Both the position numbers and the translations under genes were made by a program. From Thalassotalea sp. HSM 43 (lineage in GTDB: Bacteria; Pseudomonadota; Gammaproteobacteria; Enterobacterales; Alteromonadaceae): 64,000 nucleotides of DNA. The notes under the pieces were generated by a model. That model saw only the letters and a program-made list of their open reading frames with translations, had not been told where the DNA came from and ran no database searches. The stretch spans positions 3,124,302-3,188,301 of the forward strand of contig NZ_CP038493.1 of assembly GCF_004752005.1 (NCBI RefSeq), in the 5' to 3' direction. Positions 25,812 to 35,488 of this stretch are shown one piece after another; the stretch's first letter is position 1, and every line of letters begins with the position of its first letter.

Positions 25812-25884
25812 TGAAAACATGAAAATAATTTGATATTTTTAATTAAGTTATTGTTAAATATATAAAAATAAATGTGAAAAAGTT

Positions 25885-26490
25885 ATGTCAGCAAACATAG
25901 AAAAAGTCATAGAGTTCTGGTTTGGCGAAATAAAAGACCAATTGTCCGCCGCTGAAAAGCAACAATTGTGGTATCAATCGACGCCACAACAAGACGAGCA
26001 AATACGTCAGCAATTTGAGCATTTGTATGAGCAAGCCTGTCAGGGAGCACTGGATGCTTGGCAACGAACCGCCAAAGGTTGTATGGCGTTGATCATTTTA
26101 TTGGATCAAATGCCACGCAATATGTATCGCGGCAGTAAACAAGCGTTTATGAGTGACCATGTGGCATTAAAAGTTTGCCTACATGGTCTAGAGCAGGGCT
26201 TTGACCGAGAACTGCAGTTGGTAGAGCGTTGCTTTTTTTATCATCCGCTAGAGCACAGTGAAGAGCTTAAACACCAAGAGTTATGTGTGGTTGAGTTTGA
26301 GCGATTGCATCAGGTTTATCAGGGGCAGGCGCAACAAATGTTTATTCGCAATGGTCTCGATTTTGCCATGAAACATCGCGATATCATCGCCGAGTTTGGC
26401 CGTTTTCCACACCGCAATAAAGTGTTACAACGGGATTCTAGTGCGGCGGAGCTGGAATACCTAAAACATGGGCCAAGCTTTGGTCAATAA
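25885..26490 (+). CDS. DUF924 family protein
   Basis: 201 residues, helical, cytosolic. The family is recognised by VIEFWFGE at the start, LIILLDQMPRNMYRG in the middle and RNGLDFAMKHRDIIAEFGRFPHRN near the end. Its fold is TPR-like and its function unknown. The start ATG has a modest AAAAAG site. Divergent from ibpA by about 250 bp. Confidence 0.92.
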   Translation: MSANIEKVIEFWFGEIKDQLSAAEKQQLWYQSTPQQDEQIRQQFEHLYEQACQGALDAWQRTAKGCMALIILLDQMPRNMYRGSKQAFMSDHVALKVCLHGLEQGFDRELQLVERCFFYHPLEHSEELKHQELCVVEFERLHQVYQGQAQQMFIRNGLDFAMKHRDIIAEFGRFPHRNKVLQRDSSAAELEYLKHGPSFGQ

Positions 26491-26540
26491 TGACTTCCTG
26501 CGATTATTGAGTCATTTAGGCTGTTACTAATAGCGATAAA

Positions 26541-26572
26541 AAAGGCCACTATCTTTGCAGGTAGTGGCCTTT
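26541..26572. terminator. hairpin between convergent DUF924 and tpx genes
   Basis: AAAGGCCACTA, 10-base loop, TAGTGGCCTTT. The flanking A and T runs are short. Two further copies of TGGCCTTTG follow at once. Could act in both directions. Confidence 0.55.
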
Positions 26573-26638
26573 GCAGATAATGGCCTTTGTCGATAATGGC
26601 GCTTCATAGTTTGGCGAGCCGGTTAAGGCATCAGGTGA

Positions 26639-27238
26639 CTAGATAGGTAAGTCACTTTGCGCCGACTCTTTTGCCGCGCGCAACGCTTTATCGTAATCCG
26701 GGTGTTTAGAGATATCTGGCACAAGCTCTTTATAAACAATTTTACCGCGACCGTTGATCACGAATATCGAGCGGCTTAATAAGCCCATATCTTTGATGAT
26801 CAAACCGTATTTTTCACCAAAATCATGCCATACAGAGTCCGACACTACCTTCAATGCGTCAACGCCTTCGGTATTACAAAAACGTTTTTGTGCGAAAGGC
26901 AAATCAGCGCTGATGGTTAGAACCACAACGTTTTCTGGTAAATTGCCAACTTCTTCATTAAAGCGTTTGGTTTGCAATGAGCAAACGCCGGTATCTAGGC
27001 TTGGGACCGCGGAAATTAATACCGTACGACCTTTAAAATCGGTAAGTGAAATCTTATTGAATCGTTCATCTACCACGTCAAAATTTGGTGCATCGTAACC
27101 GGTATAGAGTTGTTTGCCGAGCAATGTGATTGGCTTACCACCGGCGACAACTAAGCCGACGGTTTCTTTTTGTTCAAAGGCCATAGCCGATGAAGCGACG
27201 ATAGCGCCACCAAGAATAAGAGATAATAGTTTTTTCAT
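26639..27238 (-). CDS. tpx: thiol peroxidase Tpx with export signal
   Basis: 199 residues from the ATG at 27238, which opens a clear signal peptide (MKKLLSLILGG, cleavage near SSAMAF). The peroxiredoxin domain follows: peroxidatic Cys in SLDTGVCSLQT, resolving Cys in QKRFCNTEG, and the Tpx-specific VISAVPSLDT and RSIFVINGRGKI segments. Reduces alkyl hydroperoxides using thioredoxin-type donors. E. coli Tpx lacks a signal peptide, so this one acts in the periplasm and would need a periplasmic reductant. Confidence 0.92.
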   Translation of the reverse strand: MKKLLSLILGGAIVASSAMAFEQKETVGLVVAGGKPITLLGKQLYTGYDAPNFDVVDERFNKISLTDFKGRTVLISAVPSLDTGVCSLQTKRFNEEVGNLPENVVVLTISADLPFAQKRFCNTEGVDALKVVSDSVWHDFGEKYGLIIKDMGLLSRSIFVINGRGKIVYKELVPDISKHPDYDKALRAAKESAQSDLPI

Positions 27239-27314
27239 AATTCTGCCTGTTAGCTTTTTTATCAATGGTAATGGCATCAATCAGTTAATGCCAGTACAAA
27301 CACGGTAATGGCGC

Positions 27315-28961
27315 TTAAAACGATACTTTTTGACCATTTACGTAGGTATCAATCACCTTGGTTTGCCATATTTTTTCTGGCGCGACCTTAAAGATATCTT
27401 GGTCAATTAAAATGAAGTCTGCTTTTTTACCCGCTTCAATACTGCCAAGTAGGGTTTCTTGATGACCGGCATAGGCAGCACCTATGGTAAAACTGTTAAA
27501 GGCTTCAGTTAAGGTCATGCCTTCGTTGATGTACCAGCCATTTTCGGGTTGATTTTGTTGGTCTTGGCGAGTCACTGACGCGTGTAAGCCAAAGAATGGG
27601 TTAGGGTATTCAACTGGAAAATCCGAACCTGCGGCAATAACAACGCCATTATCGATTAACGTGCGCCATGCATAGGCGCCTTTGATGCGTTCACTGCCGA
27701 CTCTGTCTTCTGCCATATTCTTATCAGATGTGGCGTGAGTGGCTTGCATAGAAGCGATGATATTATTATCTGCAAAGCGTTTTATATCGTCGAGCTGCAA
27801 CACTTGTGCATGTTCAACACGGTGGCGTAATGCCGACGTTTTAGTTTGCTTGATCAAGGTTTCATAGTTATCTAGCACCAGCTTGTTGGCGTTATCGCCA
27901 ATGGCATGGGTATTTACTTGAAAGCCGGCTTCCATGGACGCTTTGATAAGTTTTGTTAGGTCGGCTGGATCGTGCAGTAATAAACCTTTGTGATGCGGCT
28001 TATCGCTATAATCTTCAATTAACGCGGCACCGCGACTGCCCAAGGCACCATCAGCACTGATTTTAACGCTGTGTACTACCAACATGTCATCGTCGCTGCG
28101 ATAATGACCTTTGGCGATTTGTTGGCGCCACTGTGGGTCGGTAACATCCAACATGGCATTGATGCGGATAACCATTTCATTGTCATCGGTAAGGGCTTTA
28201 AAGGCATCTAAATTATCACTGTAAATACCGGCATCGTGAACACTGGTTAATCCGACCGAGGCAAGAGAACGCATGGCAATTTTTAAGGCATGTTGCACTT
28301 CTTCATCGTTCAGTGTTGGGATTTTGCTGTAGATAAGCGACATTGCATTATCAATAAAGACACCGGTTGGATTACCGTCGCTATCACGAACGATTTCACC
28401 ACCTTCTATTTCTTTGGTGTCTTTATCTATACCTGCCAACTCCATTGCTTGAGAGTTAACCCAAATAGCATGGCCATCAACGCGACCTAACACCACAGGT
28501 TTATCGTCTATAACTTTATCTAGGCTAGCTGCAGTAGGGAATTGTTTGTTGGGCCATTGTACTTGGTTCCAGCCACGGCCTTGTAGCCATGATAAGGCTT
28601 TGTTTTCATTTGCGTATTTGCTGATAATTGCGACAGCATCTTGTTCTGATTTGCTGCTCATCAAATCAGCACGCAGCAAACTTAAACCGTAATTTAGGAC
28701 ATGACCATGTGCATCAATTAACCCTGGTAACATGGTTTTTTGTTGACCATCAATGACCGTCATATCACCTTTGGCAGGTAACACATCGCCTTGTTTGTAT
28801 ACCGTTTTGATGATGTCATCTTTGTACTTAACGGCGTGAAATTGTACCAACTCACCAGCTTCCATGGTGTAGCCATTGACGTTTTTAATGAGCGTGGTTT
28901 GCGCGAATAGATTGGCGCTAAACAAACACGCGCTGGCCAATACTAGAGGTGATAATTTCAT
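27315..28961 (-). CDS. exported amidohydrolase (YtcJ-like, amidohydrolase 3 family)
   Basis: 548 residues from the second ATG (28961), which has AAGGG 8 bp upstream. A signal peptide (about 1-22, NLFAQT) precedes the TIM-barrel amidohydrolase: metal-binding LPGLIDAHGHV, HAIGDNA, RVEHAQVL and the late SDFPVE. YtcJ-like members act on N-substituted amides, though with a signal peptide this one is exported. Substrate unknown. It lies just upstream of tpx on the same strand with 76 bp between them. Confidence 0.9.
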   Translation of the reverse strand: MKLSPLVLASACLFSANLFAQTTLIKNVNGYTMEAGELVQFHAVKYKDDIIKTVYKQGDVLPAKGDMTVIDGQQKTMLPGLIDAHGHVLNYGLSLLRADLMSSKSEQDAVAIISKYANENKALSWLQGRGWNQVQWPNKQFPTAASLDKVIDDKPVVLGRVDGHAIWVNSQAMELAGIDKDTKEIEGGEIVRDSDGNPTGVFIDNAMSLIYSKIPTLNDEEVQHALKIAMRSLASVGLTSVHDAGIYSDNLDAFKALTDDNEMVIRINAMLDVTDPQWRQQIAKGHYRSDDDMLVVHSVKISADGALGSRGAALIEDYSDKPHHKGLLLHDPADLTKLIKASMEAGFQVNTHAIGDNANKLVLDNYETLIKQTKTSALRHRVEHAQVLQLDDIKRFADNNIIASMQATHATSDKNMAEDRVGSERIKGAYAWRTLIDNGVVIAAGSDFPVEYPNPFFGLHASVTRQDQQNQPENGWYINEGMTLTEAFNSFTIGAAYAGHQETLLGSIEAGKKADFILIDQDIFKVAPEKIWQTKVIDTYVNGQKVSF

Positions 28962-29017
28962 GGTCATTTCCCTTGTGGTTTTTAATTATGTTAGCAACAA
29001 ACCCTAATTAGGGAAAC

Positions 29018-29052
29018 AAAAAAGTCATAAGCTGTTCAACAGCTTATGACTT
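29018..29052 (-). terminator. rho-independent terminator of the ABC exporter operon
   Basis: On the minus strand AAGTCATAAGCTGTT, a two-base loop, AACAGCTTATGACTT followed by a T run. Very strong stem, about 70 bp after the last permease gene. Confidence 0.9.
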
Positions 29053-29122
29053 AATATACACGGTTTAACAGGGGCTTTAAAAAAACATTGATAACGCTTT
29101 AATAAAGCCTTAGTAACTTTGA

Positions 29123-30337
29123 CTAGGCGGTACGGGTGGCAATTGCCGGCGAAATACTGGCGGCTTTACGTGCCGGGTACAACACCGCTAATTGACCGAC
29201 GGCATACAATACCAACACGCCAGCGAACAACAGTTCACTGTTGATTGGCTTCATAGCAAAGCTACTTACCAACCACATATTTAACGCGATCGCACCGGCT
29301 AAGCCCAAGGCGATACCAAAGGTTGAGATGATCAAGTTCTCCAACATAAAATAACTCATCACCTGCCAACGGCTGGCACCAAGCGCGCGTCGAGTACCGA
29401 TTTGTTTGGTACGACGGTTAATCGAAAACATCGCTAAACCAACGATACCAAATCCGGTAATAAGGGTTAGTACGGCAATCACCACGGTTAATATTTTATT
29501 AATGGCATCATGATTGCGGTAACTGCGCTCGCGGGTTTCTTCCATTGACGTTACACGGCGAATAATTCGGCCTTTGTCGGCATCACTAAGCGCTTTTTCA
29601 ACCAGTGGCATGATCTCATCGCGGCGTCCAGGCTCGGTGCGAACGATATAGCGACCACCTTTGGTTTCCATTTGATACGGCACCAAAATTGAACGCTCAA
29701 CCCCATTCCAACCATTCCACGGTGCTTGCAATGTTTTCATGATGCCGATGATCTGCATCGGCTCATCACGATTGATATACACGGTTTTGCCAACACTGTC
29801 TTGCCATGTTTCGGCAAATAGTGACTCCGCCATCGCTTGGGTGAGGATAATTTTCGCAGGCCACGAGGTTTTTGAACTCGGACGCCATTCAACATCACTT
29901 AATGAAAAGTTTTCACCATGGATGATGTCTACGCCTAGGGTGTTAACACCATGATCATCAACCATATAAACGGCAACGCCAACCGAGTCTTGCTCTTCAC
30001 CTGTTTCGGTTTGCAAGCCCATCGACCAACCGCCACCACTGAGGGGAATGGCATTGATTTGCGTGGCATCAACCACACCATCGATGTTGCGAATGATGTC
30101 TAAATCGCGTTTCAGATTGACCGGTTGGTTATAGTCGTTACTGAATATGGTATTCGACAAGTAAAAGATATTGTCTTCATCGAGACCGCTTGGACGGCTC
30201 ATTTGTTCACTACGAACCTGCATCATAAACACCGCATTAACCATAATGGTTAAGGTTAAGGCAATTTGCAGGCCGATTAACAGAGCACCAATTTTATTGC
30301 GCATAAGTGATTTTAGTATTAATGAAAATTCCTTCAT
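29123..30337 (-). CDS. MacB/FtsX-type ABC transporter permease
   Basis: 404 residues with the MacB plan: a first membrane segment (about 15-40), a large periplasmic domain to about residue 280, and three C-terminal segments, including the FtsX motif RTKQIGTRRALGASR. Last gene of a four-gene operon. Permeases of this type do mechanotransmission rather than carrying substrate through a channel. Substrate unknown. Confidence 0.92.
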   Translation of the reverse strand: MKEFSLILKSLMRNKIGALLIGLQIALTLTIMVNAVFMMQVRSEQMSRPSGLDEDNIFYLSNTIFSNDYNQPVNLKRDLDIIRNIDGVVDATQINAIPLSGGGWSMGLQTETGEEQDSVGVAVYMVDDHGVNTLGVDIIHGENFSLSDVEWRPSSKTSWPAKIILTQAMAESLFAETWQDSVGKTVYINRDEPMQIIGIMKTLQAPWNGWNGVERSILVPYQMETKGGRYIVRTEPGRRDEIMPLVEKALSDADKGRIIRRVTSMEETRERSYRNHDAINKILTVVIAVLTLITGFGIVGLAMFSINRRTKQIGTRRALGASRWQVMSYFMLENLIISTFGIALGLAGAIALNMWLVSSFAMKPINSELLFAGVLVLYAVGQLAVLYPARKAASISPAIATRTA

Positions 30338-30345
30338 GTGACCTC

Positions 30346-31659
30346 CTATTGCGCTTTCAGTTGTGTCGACGGTTGCACATTACATGCGCGCCACGTTGGG
30401 TATAGTCCAGCCAGTAAACTGGTGACAATGGCCAAGCTAATGGCGGCGACTACCATGGTGGTATCTAAGCTGGTTAGGTTGCGCAGCATATCGCCATACA
30501 AGACATCAATACCTTTTAAGCCAAGCCACGCAAAGAATAAACCGAGTAAACCACCGGCTAAGCCGATACAGCCTGACTCCACTAAGTACTGTGCGAACAA
30601 AGTACGTCGGCTGGCTCCGAGCGCTTGGCGCAGACCAATTTCTGACGATTTGGACAAGAATTTTGCTAACAATAAGCCGACGGTATTGAGCAAACACACA
30701 ATTAAGAACATCAATGACATTGCCGTCATCATCAACGCATCATCGGCAACAACTTGTCGTTGCTCTAACCATTCCATTACATTGCTTAAACGGTTATTCA
30801 GCGGACGTTCAAAACGGCCGAAGGATTTTTGTTGCTCAACATAGGCGTTTAAGAAGCTCTGGTATTCCTGTTTTTCCTGCTCGTTGTTTAACTCCACCCA
30901 AAATTGCAGCCAAACACACTCTGAATCAAGGAATGCTTGGAAGCCATCGCCGACATTTTTCCAGCAATTGGTATTACCACTGCGACCAATTTTTTCTTCT
31001 GCAATCATCGAAAACGGCACAAAGATTTCTTCACTTTCGTTAAAGGCACCGGTGGTGATGTCATAAAAGCGTGGCACCGGTTGCCAAGTATCAATAACCC
31101 CAACGACTTTAAAAAAGTTGCCAGCGACTTTGATACTGCGGCCAACGGAGTTTTCACCACCAAATACCCGGTCGTTGGTTTCGCGGCTCAATACCACCAC
31201 TTGCTCTTTGCTTATGTCGGCTTGATGATCCCAGCCACTGCCATAAATAAATGGCACGTCAAACATGCTAAAAAAGTCTGCCGAATTAGCACGAGCACTG
31301 ACCTGAAATGGTAGGGCGTCTTTACCTTCTGGCTCAATCACCGCATTAGCTTGCGCTTGAATGCTTTGACGATAGGCTTTTTGCTGCATAAACAGATATA
31401 AACCATCCCGATACGTTACCTGATCCGGTGGAGTACCGTCGTCATTGGCGGGGTTATTGACATCCCAGCTGTCCAATTGCACGTAATACAAATTGTCAGA
31501 CTTATGGGGAATAGGATTCGCCGACATTAAATAGGTAACGGTCACTGTGGTCATTGAGGCACCAATGCCCAGAGCAATGGCAACAATCATTAAGGCACTC
31601 ATGCCCCAATGTTTGATGATGCTGATGCGAGCCAGCTTTAAATAATAGAGAAACATCAT
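30346..31659 (-). CDS. MacB/FtsX-type ABC transporter permease
   Basis: 437 residues, same plan as its downstream neighbour: N-terminal segment (about 15-40), periplasmic domain and C-terminal segments with EIGLRQALGASRRTLF. Only 8 bp separate it from the next permease and 6 bp from the upstream ATPase, so they are one transcript. The two permeases are distant paralogues and probably form a heterodimer with the ATPase. Confidence 0.92.
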   Translation of the reverse strand: MMFLYYLKLARISIIKHWGMSALMIVAIALGIGASMTTVTVTYLMSANPIPHKSDNLYYVQLDSWDVNNPANDDGTPPDQVTYRDGLYLFMQQKAYRQSIQAQANAVIEPEGKDALPFQVSARANSADFFSMFDVPFIYGSGWDHQADISKEQVVVLSRETNDRVFGGENSVGRSIKVAGNFFKVVGVIDTWQPVPRFYDITTGAFNESEEIFVPFSMIAEEKIGRSGNTNCWKNVGDGFQAFLDSECVWLQFWVELNNEQEKQEYQSFLNAYVEQQKSFGRFERPLNNRLSNVMEWLEQRQVVADDALMMTAMSLMFLIVCLLNTVGLLLAKFLSKSSEIGLRQALGASRRTLFAQYLVESGCIGLAGGLLGLFFAWLGLKGIDVLYGDMLRNLTSLDTTMVVAAISLAIVTSLLAGLYPTWRACNVQPSTQLKAQ

Positions 31660-31665
31660 CTTCTC

Positions 31666-32364
31666 CTAAGCGCTGGCAGCAGATTGGCTAACAACCACGT
31701 CTAATTCGCTGACGCGGCCATCTTTAATTTGGATTTTACGCTTGGCACGATTGGCCAATTCATTGTCATGAGTCACCATAATAATGGTGGTGCCTTGGGC
31801 GTTAATGTCTTCGAGCAATTCCATAACACCTTGTGCCATTTGCGTATCTAAGTTACCGGTTGGCTCATCCGCCAATAAAAAGCGCGGGTGCGTGGCAAGG
31901 GCGCGGGCAATGGCAACACGTTGCTGTTGACCACCAGATAGTTGGCTTGGCAAATGCTTCATACGGTTACTTAAGCCAACCATTTCTAAATAATGCTCAA
32001 TACGCTGTTTGCGTTCTTTGCTACTCAATGACTGATAGCGCAATGGCACATCAACGTTATCAAACAGGTTAAGATCAGGAATCAAATTAAAGCTCTGAAA
32101 AATAAAGCCTATTTTTTCATTACGAATGCGTGAACGTTGGTTGTCGTTCAAGCTGCCAATATCAATGTCATCAAGAGAGTATTGACCAGAGCTAAATTGT
32201 TCGAGCATACCAGCGATGTTTAAAAACGTGGTTTTCCCTGAACCCGACGGGCCGGTCACACTGATAAAGTCGCCTTCATTAACCTGCAGGTGAAAATCGC
32301 GCAGGGCGTGGGTTTGAACCTCGTTGGTGCGAAACACCTTGTTGATGTCTTTCATGGTTAACAT
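31666..32364 (-). CDS. ABC transporter ATP-binding protein (MacB/LolD type)
   Basis: 232 residues from the ATG at 32364 with a GAGGAAAG site; the longer frame adds 19 unlikely residues. Walker A GPSGSGKTT, signature LSGGQQQRVAIARAL, Walker B LLADEPTGNLD and the H-loop VTHD are intact. It powers the two downstream permeases. Typical MacB/LolD length without a fused permease. Confidence 0.95.
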   Translation of the reverse strand: MLTMKDINKVFRTNEVQTHALRDFHLQVNEGDFISVTGPSGSGKTTFLNIAGMLEQFSSGQYSLDDIDIGSLNDNQRSRIRNEKIGFIFQSFNLIPDLNLFDNVDVPLRYQSLSSKERKQRIEHYLEMVGLSNRMKHLPSQLSGGQQQRVAIARALATHPRFLLADEPTGNLDTQMAQGVMELLEDINAQGTTIIMVTHDNELANRAKRKIQIKDGRVSELDVVVSQSAASA

Positions 32365-32424
32365 AGTCTTTCCTCGTTTATTATTACTGAGCCGTCTTGT
32401 TGTTATCGTGCTCGTACGCATAGC

Positions 32425-33702
32425 TTATTGGGTGAGCATTACTTGCTCAGCATTTTCAAATATATCGGTACCCGAGATGACTATTTGGTCACCAATGGTC
32501 AGGCCCTCAACAATCTCTACTTTGCTCAAACTGCGAGCGCCGGTTTTAATTGGGCGTTTAATGGCGATGCCATCTTTAACGACATAGGCAAAACGCCCGT
32601 TGGAGCTGTCTAAGAACTGGCCGCGACGTACCTGCAATACATCATCGCGACGTTCAAGCAGGATGCGGGTGTTAAGGCGTTGGTTTTGGCGCAAGCCGCG
32701 AGGTACTTGCTCCTCAAAACGCACTCGCCCGGTAACCTGGTTATCCAGTATTTCGGGGGAAATTGTTACCAAGCGAGCACGATAAGGTTGCTGTGAAAAC
32801 TGCACTTCAACGTCCATTCCCAGCAGCAAATCATCGGCGTAAGATTCTGGAACTGCGACTTCAACTTCAAACTGGCTTAAATCAACGACCATTAAAATCG
32901 CTTGATTCTTGGCTAAATAGGTTTTGTTTTCGACATTAAGGTTACCGACAATACCATTGACCGGGGAGGCGACTTTCAACGCATTGACTTGGCGCTGCAA
33001 ATCATTGACCAACAAGGTTTGGCGCTGAATATCGAGGCGCAAACTTTGTAAATCAAAATCCATCGATTCTTTTGCTAATTGCGCATCGCTGACCGCATGA
33101 TCAAATTGCAACTTGGCATTGGCGAGATCATCTTGGGCTTTTTCAAAGTCGATTTGGCTAATGGCGTGTTTAGAATAGGCTTGATCGGCGCGACGTTTTT
33201 CCCGGGTGGCGGTGGTTAACGCGACCTGAGCTAAATCAACGGCCTTTTTGTCAAACAATTGTTGTTTTTTACTTTGGATGGTTTGACGTTTTAAACCGGT
33301 TTGTAAATTTTGCAAACTGGCTTGTTCTTGATCAAAGCGACTGGTCAGTTCTGGGCTATCAATCTCGGCCAATATATCGCCTTGTTTGACTTCGCTACCG
33401 GCATCAATCGCAAAGGTTATGGTGCCCTCTGCCGGAGCATAAAGCGTCGGACTAACAGCGGCGACAACGCGACCTTGTACCGACACATCGCGCACAAAGT
33501 CGGTTATTTCAACACTGGCAAGTCGTACCCGTTTTAATGGGATCGAGCGATCGGTTTGGCTCCACTTGGCCACAGCAGGGCTAAGCAGATAAAACATTGC
33601 GACAAATGTCATGATCACACCGGTGGCAATAAGCCATCGTCGGTGCATTGAGTTTGAGGTCGCCAGGACCTCGTCTTGCGAGCTGGTATCAGCTAGTTTC
33701 AT
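32425..33702 (-). CDS. periplasmic adaptor (HlyD/MacA-type membrane fusion protein)
   Basis: 425 residues from the ATG at 33702, which follows AGGGGGAAAT; an upstream start is rejected. One membrane segment (about 25-45), a lipoyl half (PAEGTITFAIDAGSEVKQGDILAEIDS), a long coiled-coil hairpin (about 110-230), the second lipoyl half (VASPVNGIVGN) and a beta-barrel (FEVEVAVPES). First gene of the ABC operon. No outer-membrane channel gene lies nearby, so a general TolC is presumably used. Confidence 0.92.
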   Translation of the reverse strand: MKLADTSSQDEVLATSNSMHRRWLIATGVIMTFVAMFYLLSPAVAKWSQTDRSIPLKRVRLASVEITDFVRDVSVQGRVVAAVSPTLYAPAEGTITFAIDAGSEVKQGDILAEIDSPELTSRFDQEQASLQNLQTGLKRQTIQSKKQQLFDKKAVDLAQVALTTATREKRRADQAYSKHAISQIDFEKAQDDLANAKLQFDHAVSDAQLAKESMDFDLQSLRLDIQRQTLLVNDLQRQVNALKVASPVNGIVGNLNVENKTYLAKNQAILMVVDLSQFEVEVAVPESYADDLLLGMDVEVQFSQQPYRARLVTISPEILDNQVTGRVRFEEQVPRGLRQNQRLNTRILLERRDDVLQVRRGQFLDSSNGRFAYVVKDGIAIKRPIKTGARSLSKVEIVEGLTIGDQIVISGTDIFENAEQVMLTQ

Positions 33703-33870
33703 ATTTCCCCCTGAATCCTTGTCAGCAGAGCACATGTCTGTCTGACAACGACAAATATCACTGGATAGTGAACATTATTTATTTAGTCGCAGGGAAATCG
33801 AAAAAGGTTGAGTTTTTTTTACAAAAATTTAACAGGTAGGTTAAAAATGATAATAAAGGTTTGTTTTTAC

Positions 33871-35454
33871 TTAGGAATTTCCTGATGTCTGTTTATTGCT
33901 GCGGCGCTTTAATTGCCACAAACGGGCAACAAAACCAAGCATCAGCAACCATACCAAAATCTTATGAATGGTTTTGCCATACTCGCCATATAAGGTTTGA
34001 CCGCTGACTTTGTTGACGCTAGTCGACAAAATACTTTCGGTGAATTGCGGCACGTCGGCAATGATTTGACCGTGATGATCAATCACCGCAGTGAGGCCAT
34101 TATTGGTCGCTCGAATGACCGGCTTTGCAAATTCAAGGGCACGCATGCGGGCAATTTCTAAGTGTTGATGTGGGCCATGTGAGTCACCAAACCAAGCATC
34201 ATTGCTGATGGTAAGTATGGCATCGGTGTGCTCTCTAAGGTTGGCCGACAGCTGATTTGGAAACACAATTTCAAAACAAATCAATGGCAGTAAGCGAATA
34301 TCATTGGCTTGCAAGTTGGCTTGCACAAAATCGCCTCGGCTAAAGGAAGACATTGGCAAATTAAAAAATGGTGCAATCGGTCTTAATAAATCGCCAAAGG
34401 GCACAAACTCACCAATCGGTAATAAATGGTGCTTGCTGTATTGGTTACTGTTACCGAAGTAATAACCGCCTTTGTCATCGCCTTGCGACTTATTACCCAT
34501 AACAATAATGCTGTTATAAAATTGGCGGTTTTCTAAATTGTAATTGATGATACCAGTGATCAAACTGCTGTCATTAAGGTGCGCTTGTTCATTCACGTAT
34601 CGCAATGTTTCTTGTGCCAGTGGCTCAACCCGAGGGATCGCCGCTTCAGGCCAAATGACGACATCATGATCTTTATATAAATCGCTGCTGTTGTTGATAT
34701 ACAGGTCAATGATGTTTTGCTCTGCTTCGTCATCCCAACGCAATTCTTGCTTGATGTTACCTTGCACTAAGGCCGTGGTGAAGCTGTCGCCGGTACTTTG
34801 CGTGAAGCTAAATTGCGGGCTGACTATCAGGCTTGTTGCAATGAGTACTAGGCTGATGATGGCGAGTTTGTGTGTTGGTTTGGCTATCAATACACATAGG
34901 CTGGCGCAGCTAAGCATCACCATCACACTGATGCCGACCTCTCCCATTATCGGCGCGAGGGCTGCAAAGGGGCTGTCTATTTGACTGTAACCAATGGATA
35001 ACCACGGAAACCCAGTTAATACAAAACTGCGTAGGTATTCAGTCACTAACCAGCTGATGGCTAAGACCATCAGATTAACTTTGTTTTGTCCGGTCAACTT
35101 GGCTGCCAACCAACCACTCAGCGCTGGGTAAATAGCTAAATAGCCGCACAATAACAGCATTAAGAATAATGAGGCGAGCAAGGGCATACCGCCAAATTGC
35201 TCAATCGATACATGCACCCAACTGATGCCAAAAGAGAAATAACCAAAGCCCCAAGCGAAGCTTAATTGGCTGGCTCGACGGGCACTTTGTTGATGTACTT
35301 GTGAAAACCATAATACCACTGACAGCAGAGCCAGTGGCCAATAACCATATGGCGCAAATGCCAAGGTGGCGAGCGCGCCACTTAGATAACAAAACAGCAG
35401 AGCCAAGAGTTTATGGTTTATCTGAAAACGAGTTATTTGCTCTGCTATTATCAT
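33871..35454 (-). CDS. lnt: apolipoprotein N-acyltransferase Lnt
   Basis: 527 residues; adds the third acyl chain to lipoproteins at the inner membrane. Six to seven N-terminal hydrophobic segments are followed by a nitrilase domain with its catalytic triad: Glu in IWPEAAIP, Lys in NQYSKHHLLPIGEF and Cys in LPLICFEI. A final membrane segment follows near residue 500. Last gene of the miaB-ybeZ-ybeY-corC-lnt operon, 34 bp after corC. Confidence 0.97.
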   Translation of the reverse strand: MIIAEQITRFQINHKLLALLFCYLSGALATLAFAPYGYWPLALLSVVLWFSQVHQQSARRASQLSFAWGFGYFSFGISWVHVSIEQFGGMPLLASLFLMLLLCGYLAIYPALSGWLAAKLTGQNKVNLMVLAISWLVTEYLRSFVLTGFPWLSIGYSQIDSPFAALAPIMGEVGISVMVMLSCASLCVLIAKPTHKLAIISLVLIATSLIVSPQFSFTQSTGDSFTTALVQGNIKQELRWDDEAEQNIIDLYINNSSDLYKDHDVVIWPEAAIPRVEPLAQETLRYVNEQAHLNDSSLITGIINYNLENRQFYNSIIVMGNKSQGDDKGGYYFGNSNQYSKHHLLPIGEFVPFGDLLRPIAPFFNLPMSSFSRGDFVQANLQANDIRLLPLICFEIVFPNQLSANLREHTDAILTISNDAWFGDSHGPHQHLEIARMRALEFAKPVIRATNNGLTAVIDHHGQIIADVPQFTESILSTSVNKVSGQTLYGEYGKTIHKILVWLLMLGFVARLWQLKRRSNKQTSGNS

Positions 35455-35488
35455 TTATGGTTATTTTTATGGGGTTAATGAATAAGCG

